64,000 nt of DNA from Cristatella mucedo (Eukaryota > Bryozoa > Phylactolaemata > Cristatellidae): positions 20,924,501-20,988,500 of the forward strand of contig WPIO01000001.1 in the NCBI GenBank assembly GCA_009760855.2, written 5' to 3'. Position numbers and translations under genes: made by a program. Under the pieces are notes generated by a model. That model did not search any database and was not told the DNA's origin. It saw only the letters and a list, made by a program, of their open reading frames with translations. Position 1 is the stretch's first letter. The number at the start of each line of letters is the position of its first letter. This document shows positions 34,217 to 45,760 of the stretch, one piece after another.

Positions 34217-35106
34217 ACAATATTATTATTACTTTGCAGTTCAGTTTGTTGAGGGAATTGTTTGGACGCAGCCAGTGCCCTGGTCCATAATTCTGATATT
34301 GCATCTATAAGGTGCTCTGAATCGATTTCATTTCAGAATTACTTGCTCACACGTTGGTAACTAAGCGAGTTCAAAAATTTCTGTCCTTTGTTGGAGGATC
34401 CTCCATGGCTTTAAGTTGAGCAGGTACCACGGTACTAGACACATCTAAAAAAAAATTTATTTAAGTTTGAAGCTCCTCTGTTGCTAGTGATTAGTGAATA
34501 TGGTGTCCGTTCCGGCTAGTCTTCTCACTAAGATTGGAAACAGGGAATTTTCTCATTGAGCAGTTATACTCTGGAATTCTTAGCCCAAGCAAGTTTAACA
34601 GCAGTAACTCATTGAAAGCATCCAATACTCACTTTTGAAGCTGTAAGGTTCGCACGCCTCACGAAAATGTCATGGGTCTCAGTCCCGAAGATATATTTTT
34701 AGTCAGCTGCGAGCTCAGTGAAAGCCACTAAGGCTGCCTCTAAAACTAAAGTATTGACCAAAAATCTTTACATCCTGCATGCAAATCTTTTAATTTATTC
34801 TTTATCTCAGAGAGAACTGTGTAGCTAGACGTCAGCCTCGATTATTACTAACTTAAGTAACCTTATTACACCTTCCTGAGTATTTTCCTCCATTCAATAT
34901 AAAAATATGATCCATATTTTGTGTTAGAACTTCTCACTTGTATGTCAGAATATTTTCTTTGTTAATATTTTTTGAGACGTACAAAGCTTACTTTGCCACA
35001 AAACCTCATAAACAACCAAACAACGAGGCTGATTAAAAGCAGCTTTTTAAGCGTGGGTACTGTTGCCAACTCTAACGTAATAATATCCCATAAAGTAAAA
35101 GCAAGT

Positions 35107-35275
35107 GCTAGCTAATTTAGCAGTATCATTTATATGTCGGCAGAAGAGCCTGAATAGCTATCACTACCGCTTGCAGACGGCGATGAAGGATTTCCATCTA
35201 CAGGACTCGAACCCACGACCTGGGAATTGGAGAGCGAGCACCTTACCACTGAATTAAGACACAGGGACATTTCTT
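35107..35275 (-). mobile_element. tRNA-derived SINE (hairpin-body family), diverged
   Basis: In - orientation: AGAAGAGCC and CTATCACTACCGCTTGCAG body, B-box complement GGACTCGAACC and a degenerate A box. Lies in the EXD1-like intron, 0.6 kb from the donor. Confidence 0.75.
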
Positions 35276-35863
35276 CTGAGGCTCCAGCTAATGACGGACA
35301 GTGGCTACCATGGTACTCATTGCACACTTAGCATATATTTTCAATGTCATATTAACACTGTAACATGTAAAGCTACTTCCTTAGCTAATTTAAAACGTGA
35401 AATGGCTATTGAGTTTGGTGACATTGGTGGGTCGTTACTTGAACAGAATCTAATTAATTGTCCAACAATAGTCATATGAGCTTGAATGTAAGGGATTCTT
35501 ATTGGCTTCATTGGACTTAGGGCCGTGAAATACTAAACATCCTGTCTATTAATGAGCAAATACTTCTGTGTTTTGCTGTAGGGTATGATTTGCAGCATAC
35601 GTACAGGGCCTGGACTGAGGTTTAGTTTTCTTATGGCATCATACAAATACCTTATTATTATTATTATTTTAATTTCCCGTTTAACAGTTGTTAAATACTA
35701 ATAATAGTAATACTTTAATAACTGATTTTAAATACCCGTAATAATAAAGTGTTTATGTGGCTGAAGCCAATGTCTTCAGCATGCAGAGCTTATTAGCTTG
35801 TTACCACAGACAGAAACTAATAAGCAGTGCAAATTGGAGCTAGCAATAAACCTAAAAGCTCAC

Positions 35864-36326
35864 CTAGGAACTTGTTTAGTCCTGCAACTTTAGGAGCTTC
35901 CACATTTCTGCACAGATGAATCTGAATAGCCCGTGCCAAGCCTAGTACATATTTCTCTATATCACTATCGTCGTTTTCACGTATCATCGCCTCCAGAAGC
36001 TGCAAATCCATGATTCCGTTTAAGTGTACCCGATGATTGTGTTTCAGGGCATCGGCGTCGTTTCTGCAGTCAAACATATATTTCACGATGGCGCGGTCCT
36101 CTAATATTTCCCTCAAACCGGCGTCAAAGAGCCAGTCACCAAGCAATGTCACGTCAAAAATGTAAATACCGCCTCCTCGAACGATAATTTGCAGCACACA
36201 TAGTTCTCCATCGCGTGAGAGTTCTATTCCTTCACAGTCGAGTCCGATTCGATCGTTTTGCCTTAGCTTATCAATTGCTTCTAGAGCTTTCAGGCGGTTT
36301 TTTATGTAGAAGTATTGCAAGACCAT
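35864..36326 (-). CDS. EXD1-like DEDDy 3'-5' exonuclease, first coding exon
   Basis: 463 bases on the - strand. The ATG at 36,324-36,326 follows an in-frame TGA two codons upstream and has G at -3 and +4, so it is a good start unless an upstream exon splices just before it. Residues include DRIGLDCEGIELSRDGELCV (D30, E32 of the exonuclease I motif), then KYMFDCRNDADALKH (motif II region, D86/D90/D92) and GIMDLQLLEAM. The exon ends at AG|GTGAGC in phase 1 and joins 21,409 in frame. The domain is a DEDDy RNase D/EXD1-type fold. EXD1 relatives act in small-RNA and RNA-localisation complexes; the substrate here is unknown. The gene has a compact coding region but a huge intron. Confidence 0.85.
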
Positions 36327-37313
36327 GCCTCAAATCAAATCGGTGACGCTAGGAAGCCAAGAGCCGACACAAACTACTCCGTTTTTTCCCTCCGCTAGAA
36401 GATCACCATGAAGCCATCACTCAATTCGTGGTGCAATCCCCTGACGATTTCTCTGTCGAACAATTGTTGCGTATACGCAATCAGAAAGCAATGCGTCAGT
36501 CGTTTGAGAGAGTAATGCTTGAGATCAGCACTGTTTAATAGAAGCGATCGTCGCCTACGAAGGAAGCCGTTAATTTTTCAGATAATAAGCAAATCATTTT
36601 AGGTGAGAGCTCCAGTCCAGCCATGCAAACCTCGAGTACTCGGCAAACCACGGTACGTCTCCATACGTTAATAATAAACGTGAAGATTTACATAAGAATA
36701 GATAATCCAGTCCTACTTACTCTCAATCCCCACAATCTAGTTTGCAAGAAAATAGCTCGGACGAGCCATATTAAGAAATCACTGCGCAAAACCTCCTTTC
36801 CTTTGTCTATATTGGTATTTAGCTTATTTATAAAGCTTGATTTGCATCAATGGCGAGACCAATTGTCAACGGAGACCGAAATGAATTCACAGAGACGGGA
36901 AAGTAGATGAATGTTCCCTGTGCCCAATACTGGTAAATAAAACCAGTGAATATGTATAGAATTCATATTAGAATGGTTGCACGTGAGTAGAACGCGATAT
37001 TAAAACTGAATAGTAGAAGCTCTAGAACTGAATCTTGGCAAACCAGCCCGAAGCTATCGCAAGACAGTTAAAAGAGGAGTTACATTTGAATGATTTTAGT
37101 TTGCTTTACTCCCAAAATAGGTTTCACTAAATCCTCTGAATTGTTGCAGGAGAGGTGCATTTCATTCACCGCGTTACTTTTAAGGAACAACACAATTACC
37201 TTGCCTGCTTGCTGGCATTAATTACAAGTGCACACTTTCGTCACGTAGGACTACTTTGAGCCACCTTCCATACACCCAGCACTCACATCCGCTTGGCAGC
37301 GGAGGACTGAGTT
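36327..37313. other. Upstream region of the EXD1-like gene
   Basis: Should hold its promoter and any 5' UTR (transcription runs leftwards). No TATA box or initiator can be supported. A + strand frame at 36,623-36,910 has no recognisable domain. Confidence 0.4.
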
Positions 37314-37443
37314 AATAATAATAATAATGCACTTGATAAAGCGCCCTCAGAGAACTTAATCTCTTTCTAGGAGCTTTACATTTGCTGCAAAGGGAAGCGC
37401 GATTGAATGGTGGGTAATATCATACTTGATAAACAAGAATAAC
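37314..37443 (-). mobile_element. LINE family A, left part of a copy split by LINE B
   Basis: AATAATAATAATGCACTTG tail, hairpin and the first 3' UTR part, stopping after CAAGAATAACG. The UTR resumes at about 37,815 with CATGGTTAGGGGCGACATGC, in the order seen in uninterrupted copies. Confidence 0.85.
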
Positions 37444-37814
37444 GTCCCATTCCTCCGCTTAAAGACAGTTGGCGACAGAAGCTTTAGCTCTGCAGGTCCT
37501 AGACTGTGGAACTCGCTTCCACAATTCTTGCGCAACGACATCTACTCTCCAACTGCCGACTATGGCACATCTTTTTCAGCGGTCCTGAACTGCTACTTCT
37601 ATGCTACTCACTACCTCAACTGCTCTCCTAACTCTGCTATGCTTCCCACTTTCTCTTTGCTGCGTGAGACGAAGTCTGTTGGCTACCGAATGCGTACCGA
37701 AAGCCGCTTAAGCTGTGAGTGCGCTATACAAAACTCTCCTGCGTAACACCCACATGGTTTTTTTGACTTGGTGGAGTTACTGACGGAGATACATTACATT
37801 ACATTACATTACAT
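37444..37814 (+). mobile_element. LINE family B 3' end, inserted in LINE A
   Basis: + strand frame with VGDRSFSSAGPRLWNSLPQF, then SRLSCECAI, 3' UTR and a TACATTACATTACATTACAT tail of family B. The open coding part suggests a recent copy. Confidence 0.85.
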
Positions 37815-39003
37815 GGTTAGGGGCGACATGCACAGGGTCAGCATGCAAATGTGGTTAGTGGCAGCATGCACAGTGTCAGCACCCACAAGCCCATCAAGGA
37901 CGAATCACAGGGACCCACTAAATGCTGTCCTAAATAGTTGTGCTTTAAGTTTCTTTTAAATGTGGTCAGGTCAGGGGATGTTCTGACGCAAGTCGGGAGT
38001 GAGTTTCAGGCTTTGGGAGCATACGAACTAAATGCACGGTCTCCAAAGGATTTGATTTTTGTACGAGGCATTGGTAAACTGTTGGATTTCGAAAAGCAGG
38101 TGGTACGATGCTTTGCCTGGTGGGGGAGTAGATCTGAGAGATAGGCTGGAGCCAAAGAATGAAGTGATCTAAAAGTGAGCGACAAGACCTTGAAGTCGAT
38201 CCGTTGCTTGACTGGTAGCCAGTGCAGGTCGGCGAGAAGTGGTGTGATGTGGCAACTTCGATGCTCACGACAGACAAGCCTAGCTTCGGAGCTTTGCACC
38301 ATCTATAATCGCCTGATTGTACGTGCGGCTAGGCCAGCGATCAGTGAGTTACAGAAGTCAAGACCGGATGTCACAAATGCATGGACCAACTTGGACGTGG
38401 TATCCTTATCTAAGCAAGCCCTAATTTTAGTAATTTTATGTAGCTGAAAGTAGGCAGACTTGACTGTGGAGCTGATGTGGTCGTCTCACGAGAGGTCACT
38501 TTGGAACATGACACCTAGATTTCGAGCTGATTCAACCGAAGCTGGCAGAGCCAATTTTGAGCGTCAGAATCTCCAATTTCTGAATCACACTGGGTTTGCC
38601 CATAACTAGTAAGTTAGTTTTATCATCGTTTAGTTTTAGAAAACTTCATGCTATCCATGAGTGGATGTCATTAATACATGCAGCAAGTGAGTTGAGAGGA
38701 TTCGAGGTGCTCAAAGGCTGGGAGGGATAAAAGCAAAGGTACAACTGAGTGTCATCCGCACAGACGTGAAAGCCTAGATTGTGCTTGGCAATCACATCAG
38801 CAAGAGGGAGAGTATAAACCATGAAAAGAACCGGACCTAGCACGAAGCCCTGAGGTACCCCATATTTCAGAGGTACCTCAGATGATCTATGTCCATTCAC
38901 GTCAATACTCTGGAGTCTGTCACTGAGATAGTTAAGTTTCATGCAGCAACAACAAATGCTGAGGGATTCAAAGACCAGTAAAAGCTGCTTATTTAAATTC
39001 ATT
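37815..39003 (-). mobile_element. LINE family A, right part (3' UTR, ORF2 C-terminus, RT)
   Basis: 3' UTR, the C-terminal block (ARLVCREHRSCHITPLLADL), and RT up to about 39,000 with YGVPQGFVLGPVLFMVYTLP and a catalytic box CADDTQLYLCF (Tyr of YADD replaced by Cys). Truncated beyond. Frames are partly broken. Confidence 0.85.
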
Positions 39004-39423
39004 TTATCTAGGACTAAATGTTGGTAAATAGATCAGTTTATGTGGTGGATCCCTTAAAATGGCAGCTAGATCCATCCACGACCATCAAATCCGACATACG
39101 AATATGCTTGCTTGGATATTTATCTTTTGCTTGGACATTGAACAAAAGAAGAGATTTGTATTTCAAAAATTACTTTCCACATAGTGTTCTCATTTAAATT
39201 CAATGCGAATTTTGCTAGTATTCCTAATATATCACATACGTTTTATCTTACCTGAAATCTAGGCAGGTTGGCGGTTGCTGCCACAGTTGTTCTGATACTC
39301 TTACAATCGTATATATTTTACATACAGGTGAAAAGCACAATGAAAGCATGGGCTCGGCTTAACGAAAGTGTCGGGTTTCTGCACTGCTAACTAAAGCAAA
39401 AACTGCACGACGCTCTTCTAGTT

Positions 39424-39560
39424 TCAAATGGTGGTTTGGTCCGGCGGTTAAGGTTCTCGCCCCGACCAAGGTCTGGCTGAGGTCATGGGCTGGATCCCCG
39501 AGGTTTAGGTGAAGCTCCTGATTAGAGATGAAGTTCTATTGGGGCGCTATACGAATGAAT
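39424..39560 (+). mobile_element. tRNA-headed SINE, diverged
   Basis: TGGTCCGGCGGTTAAGGTTC (A-box region) and GGGCTGGATCCCC (degenerate B box) at tRNA-like spacing, ending with GGGGCGCTATACG. Family uncertain. Confidence 0.5.
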
Positions 39561-40375
<815 letters not shown>

Positions 40376-40527
40376 TTGTCTCCCTTTTTCCCGAAGAGCA
40401 GTGCAAAGGGGCATTTTTTACCGGATGTTGTAACCCTCTAGCAGGGAGCTCGGTAGTCGACAGTCACAGCCAGCAGATTTAGCGTGACGGATGTAAAAAA
40501 CAAACTCCTTTGTACATCACCATAACA

Positions 40528-40605
40528 GAATTAATATCTATCCAGGCGCTTTGCATATGCCGCAGGTTTCGAGTCCAAAACCTTGGTTGTCAAAGGCCAC
40601 AGGGT
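40528..40605 (-). mobile_element. Chimeric SINE fragment
   Basis: ATCTATCCAGGCGCTTTGC (half of the LINE A-type hairpin) then GTTTCGAGTCC and TTGTCAAAGGCCAC of the tRNA-like head, in the order of the 15,658-15,835 copy. Confidence 0.6.
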
Positions 40606-41470
40606 TTTCCAATGTAGTCACTAGCATGAGAGCAGCACGAGACGACTGCTGAGGGTCCTTAACTACAACTATTGTTTGTGTACAGACCATCACTCAGCTG
40701 CTGCATAGTAACATTACCTCCCCCCCCCCCCGCCGTTGATGGATTGTTTTCTGGGAAGTAGGGGCAGGGCGAGAAGTCCGAGGAAAATGAGAGAAGATGC
40801 AACGTGGATACCTGGGAGATCGGTTTGCACTGGTGCTGGTGCTTCGAGCATTCGGAGAATGTGCTGAAGCTGTGCTGCTTTCATTGCATTGTCAAACTTG
40901 GACGATTCAGCGCTTCCGAGACCAAATGTTACAATGAGGGACTCCACGTCGGGACAGAACTAGGACGCAAACGTAGCGCCAGCCCTTGCCAATCGGCCAC
41001 AAATATCGTTGACGTCTGAACTTACGAGCCGCGGCTAGTGACTTGTAGATGCAATGCACCAATGCCGGGGGACCGGGAAGAGGCCGACGAAGTTCGCCTA
41101 GCGAGAAAAACGTTACGCGTGCCTTTCGGCACCATAGCCAGCCGCGGCTACGGCATAGTGTTCAATCGCCCCAAAGATCATACATGATACAATGCATAGG
41201 CTGTATAGGGATTGATTGAGCTCTACGGAGAAATCGCAACAGTCTTTAATGAAATGCTAGCGAGTGATTAACTTGAATTGCTTTCATAAACCGAGCCTTC
41301 TTCTTTTGAAGACTGAAAGGTGATCTTTGAACTGTCCAACTGGTTGGAAAATGCAATTTTCTACGACCTCACTGCCTCGTGCGACTTCTATTACGTCGAC
41401 GCATGTCGATGAAAGGTGCAGATTTACCTACGGGCCTAGCGCCTACATTAGTAAGTCCAACACGACGCAG

Positions 41471-41580
41471 TGGGCCTAAACCCTAAGCTCTAAACTCTAA
41501 ATTTCAACTTCAAACCCCAAAGCCGTAAACACTAAATCCTAAAGCACAGACCTTAAAACCTTAAAACCAAAAACCTATCT
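41471..41580. repeat. Degenerate telomere-like CCCTAAA repeats
   Basis: CCTAAACCCTAAGCTCTAAA followed by about ten diverged 7-8 base units (TAAACTC, AAACCCC, TAAATCCTAAAG, TTAAAACC). The unit resembles CCCTAAA rather than the animal CCCTAA. Confidence 0.55.
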
Positions 41581-42149
41581 CAAAAGCGCGTTTTTAATAT
41601 GTCTAAAAACGTTCTGGGGTGTGTGAAAAAGATTGAAAACTCACAGGACTGTCGTTTCCTTCCTACGAGCGTACCGGCCGTAGCAGGATCCACATTACCA
41701 GCAATGGATGCAACCGGACGCACCGGCAAGGAGCTATCGCCACCTCGAGTTCGCGGCGGCCGGCAATTCGGGGAAGCAGATCGAGTTCGAGACAGCGTGC
41801 AGATAACCCAGCGGAACGCAACGGAAATCTACATTGTTCGTAACTGAAAAGTTTGTCGGCGAGCCTTCGCGATTGCGTACGGCTCCGTTCGAGCTCCGCC
41901 GTCGAAGCCGCAGACGAAGTGCATGCACAAGGGCAGCTGCTCTCGGCAGTAACCGTAATATTAGCTGACTTAATTCTCAAATTAGCGAAGCTTGTCGAAA
42001 CATGAGATTAAAAGTGCCCGGTTCAAAGTATTCATAACGTGATGCAGAAAACGCTAATAAACTCTCGCGGCAATTGTATTCAATAAGGACTTATATTTTA
42101 AATATTTTAACTAATTTTTCTACCTTCACCGTGTGAGCCCTGCCCTGCT
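41581..42149. other. Anonymous sequence
   Basis: Short frames on both strands without domains. The left part of this stretch is GC-rich. It may include the 3' untranslated end of the R2/NeSL-type element that follows. Confidence 0.35.
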
Positions 42150-43920
42150 GGAGCTGCGGGGGGGGGGGGCTACCCGTGCCTTCCGGTTCAGGAACAGGGG
42201 CCGCACCGCTTCTGACCAGGAAATGGCACCTTAGACGCACAGCCGCCACAATACCGCCCGTTCCTTTCACGAAATGCCGAGATCCGCCAGGCAGGCTTCA
42301 TTATCCGGCCACCAGCCACCCACAGCGCCGACCACGAAGGGCCTCACCACAGCCGACCGGTAGCCAGCGGTCAGGAAAGACCGGGCTATGGCCTCGTACT
42401 TATCAACCTTTTCCGGGGCCGGCACCACCTGGGCACCATTGCTGCCGTCAAATGACACCGGTACGTCGACTATGGCTCCGTCGGCACCTTTGTCGATAAC
42501 CAGGTCCGGCTTGAGAGCCTGAGAGCCGGACCTCCGACAAGCGGGAAGGCGTAACCTGCTGAGAGGCAGGAGAGCGCAGTGGCCGAAAGAGCCCCAATTA
42601 GGCGACCCAAAGCCAGATTGTGGCTAGCCGTTATTGCTTGCAGCATCGGTTGGCAGTGGCTTAGGACGTGGCAGCCGGCCTCAGCCTCAGTTCGGCAGAA
42701 GCGGCAGTTAGTGGCCGTACTGGCTCCTAGCAGTGCCCACCGGCAGCACGTCTAGACGAGCTCGGGGAACGAACAGCCAGGCCCGGGCGACAGGCCGAGA
42801 ACCGTGGTCTGAAAGTGGCCATGGGTCGCGAACCTGTCCGCGGCCAGGCAACGGCTGACCAAGCCCTGAGCGGACTTGGCCACCCATCCCCGGCCTTCAG
42901 CCAACCTGGCGAACTCTCGAAGTTTTAATATGGCAACGCGCGGCACGAACGAGTGCTCCATCTCGCCGTCGGGGTCGGTCGAGACCGCCGTGATGTCTGA
43001 GCCAGCCAGTGAGATGCAACAGGAGAGACGCTTAAGTCATCGTCGCGCATCCGCCCACAGTAAGGCTGGGCCGATCCAGTTTTCAGGGCCGAAGGCGGCT
43101 GGGCTCAGGTACAGTTAGCGCTCCTCATCAGACGAAAGCTTGCCGCCCAAGCTATCAATAGCCCGGTCGAGACGGTGACGTGGGACACGTCGCACGCACG
43201 CATCAGGGAGCACAACGAACGGCAGTCCTGAGTGACTCGGAGGATCGCTGAGTTGGTTGCGATGCATACGAGACCAAGGCCTCCGGCTAAGCGAGTAGCG
43301 AACGGGAAGTGTGTGCGAACGGGAAGCGTGTCGAGCTGAAGTTCGGCAAGCCGCACACGGACCGGCAGAGCTCCGAAAGAGTCTTCTCCGGCGGAAGCAG
43401 GGCAGCCTTAGGCACCAGCTTCGCTCGACCGAGGTAATCGGACCGTGGCAGAAGGAAAGTCGGCAGGGCATCGAGGCTTTGCCAGCGCGCGAAAAGGCTT
43501 CCTTGCTGCAAGCGAAGGTCCCTATCAAGGGATGGACAGGCCTGCTCAATCTCGGCCCTAGGCCGCCCGAGACCCTGCGGGGCTCCGAGGTAGGTCGCGG
43601 ACTCATTCTCCGGCAGCTCGGGACGGCTGTGCAAGCACATGTAACCAGGCACGGGCTTCGTGCCTCGACAGGAGACCACGCAGCACTTTTTCGGCCTGAA
43701 CTGCATGGCCAGCGTCTGGACGGCCCGCTCGGCAGCCTAAAACAGGGCCTGCAGGCCGGTGGGGGTGCGCGAGAATAAAGTGAGGTCGTCTGCCGTGGCG
43801 AAGACAGAGCGGTATCGCCCCCAACATGAAGCTGGACGCCAGGGTGCTGCCGGGGACCCCGATGACCGGCTCCATCGCCGGATCAAATAAGATTGGCGAG
43901 AGAATGAGAATAATAATTTG
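42150..43920 (-). mobile_element. R2/NeSL-type non-LTR retrotransposon, 3' portion, broken
   Basis: In - orientation, from high to low coordinates: RT with SPILFDPAMEPV and FATADDLTLFSRTP (Asp pair at 43,785-43,793). An in-frame TAG follows, then the thumb block FARWQSLDALPTFLLPRSDY, a CCHC finger near 42,700 (CRFCRTEAEAGCHVLSHC, C-X2-C-X8-H-X4-C) and a restriction-like endonuclease with ALKPDLVIDKG, AIVDVPVSFDG and KVDKYEAIARSF. This order of RT, CCHC and PD-(D/E)XK-type nuclease is diagnostic for R2, NeSL, Hero and relatives. At least three frameshifts show it is dead. The GC content is well above that of the LINE A copies. Confidence 0.85.
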
Positions 43921-44479
43921 ATATAATTATAGAACAGGTTCAATTAACGCTGGCCTACGTCTGCCTGGTCCTGGGCGAGCCACCGTGGCTGCAGCACTGC
44001 TGGCTTCGGCGAGAAGAGATACCGCTGGCTTCATGGTGAGGAGACACCGGTTTATCTCTCAGAAACTTTCACTGTAGGCGCCAGCAGATTCGTAGGCTTG
44101 CTACCCGATACCCCGTAGGCCGCCCTACACGAGCGATCGTACGACCGCCTTACCGCACGAGTTGGCCTCAAGCGCCGGAAGCTCCATAGCATTATAAGAG
44201 GCCATGCAAGAGCGTCCAAGGAGACAACGAGAAAGGGCCATGCAAGAAAATGAGGGTTTCTGTAAATCTAGAGTCGCCGATTTCCGTTTCAGCCATATTC
44301 ACGCACCTAGTGGTCTCGTTGGCGTCGAGTCGACTGCTTTGCTTTTTGTCGAGGCGACCCTTAGGGTTGAGCGGAGCATTGTAAGTCCCAAGTTCATCGA
44401 GAGGAGCAGCGGAGTGGATGCTGCCAACATCAATAACATTATCGTATCGTCCGGTTAGAATGACACATCCACCGATCCG
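43921..44479. other. Anonymous sequence
   Basis: Borders the 5' truncated R2/NeSL-type element; no further RT blocks upstream were found. Confidence 0.35.
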
Positions 44480-45760
44480 CAACGTCATTCGCCTAAGCCA
44501 CAGCTCGCCAGAGCTCCTGCTGCCGCAGCGGCCCGGGTTCGTTCTGATCCGCTGCGTCTGCCTTTCCGAGATCGGCAACCTGCCGGACACGCTCGAATTC
44601 TCGTTGAGTTTTCACAGACGCCAAGCGACCCGACTTGCACGCGTCTACTATATCTGCGATCGTCTTTTCTTGGCGGCTGAAGTTTCGAAGCCGCAATGTA
44701 GGCCGCGATCTCGGGGCCCTGCTGCGCAGTGCGGCAGCTTCGGCCCGATAGGTTCGAGCCTCCATCGACTGAGCAGCCGACGCTCGCCAGCGAGCGACTC
44801 CGAGTGCCACACGCTAGCGAGAAGCCACAGCGGGCCGAAAACCGACTGGGCTGCACGAAACGCCAGACGCGGGCGCCGACGGACGGCTCGAGTCGCGAGG
44901 GGCCGCCGGAGCAGTCCCGTTGCTTAGTTCGCCGTTCCGTAACGCTTCGAAATCGCAGGGTTCGCTCGGTTCCTTCGCGAAGCCCTCGGCGAACTAACTA
45001 TTGGCCCAATCGCCCTCCCAGCTCGAAACGCGGGAGCTGCTGTTCTACCAGCGGGCGGCAAAAGGCCAAGCTGGGGATCGCCGCCGCCGAAGCCACCCGA
45101 GCGCCAGCCAATGGCGTGCACTCAGGCTCGTTAGCTAGCCTGCTGTTACCGAATGCTTCTCGTTGCCGCCGCTGGCTCGCTCACTCTCGCTCCCGCTCTC
45201 GGCGGGATGTTCGTGTGAGCTCGCGTGGCTGAGGATGGCCGTCGTCGTTCGGTGGAAGGGTGGACACCGAGTGGATCTCGTAGTGCTTTGCATTCGTAAG
45301 TGCGCTGCTGCAGCTTCCCCGCCGGCGTGAGTCTCGGGACCGGCCGCGGCGAGAGTAGCGGTACCGGCAGCCGCGATGCAGCCATGGCTTCTTTCGTCTT
45401 CGATATCGCGGTGTGCTGTGAGGCTGAGCATCGTGAGTGCCTCAGGCCGCGAGCGCCTTTTGGAGGCCGGCGCATTTCGGCGGCTTTACTGTAATCAAAC
45501 TTGGCGCGCCAAGTGGTCCTCTGCCCCGCGTCGTCTTAGCGGAAGACTGGCGGCGGAGGGAGGGAGAGTTTGAAGGAGCCTCTCGTGCTCTGCCGCCGTA
45601 GCTAGCCTCTTCGCTGAGCTTTCATAGCGCGCGGTGCCATACCGCCTTAAGTGGACATCGGGTGGCCGCAAAGCGCACCTCTTGCCATTCGGCCGGTCTG
45701 CTGCTGCGCCTGGTCGCCCTGTCGCTATCAGCAAGAGTGGCATATATGCCAGGATTAGCT
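44480..45760. promoter_or_regulatory. CpG-rich island, possible promoter region
   Basis: GC-rich with many CpG in contrast to the flanks. Open frames of 100-170 codons exist in several frames on both strands, which GC richness alone explains. The - strand frame at 44,493-44,810 (ATG, Arg/Ala-rich, then SVKTQREFERVRQVADLGK) is the most protein-like, but has no recognisable domain and no donor site. A promoter or first exon could be here. Confidence 0.35.

Larger units (their letters stand above)
21410..35863 (-). other. 14.45-kb intron of the EXD1-like gene
   Basis: Bounded by AG|GTGAGC (donor, 35,863) and a polypyrimidine-AG acceptor (21,410). Phase 1 on both sides. It holds a Gypsy element, four LINE A copies (two inside the Gypsy), SINEs and a (CCCT)n repeat. 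The parts not listed separately (21,410-21,920; 25,433-27,126; 32,216-33,611; 34,217-35,100; 35,280-35,860) show no exon that I can support. Confidence 0.7.

Noticed and set aside
44729-45232. 167-codon + strand frame
   Set aside because: Arg/Ser/Pro-rich frame explained by CpG-rich composition; frames are open on both strands.
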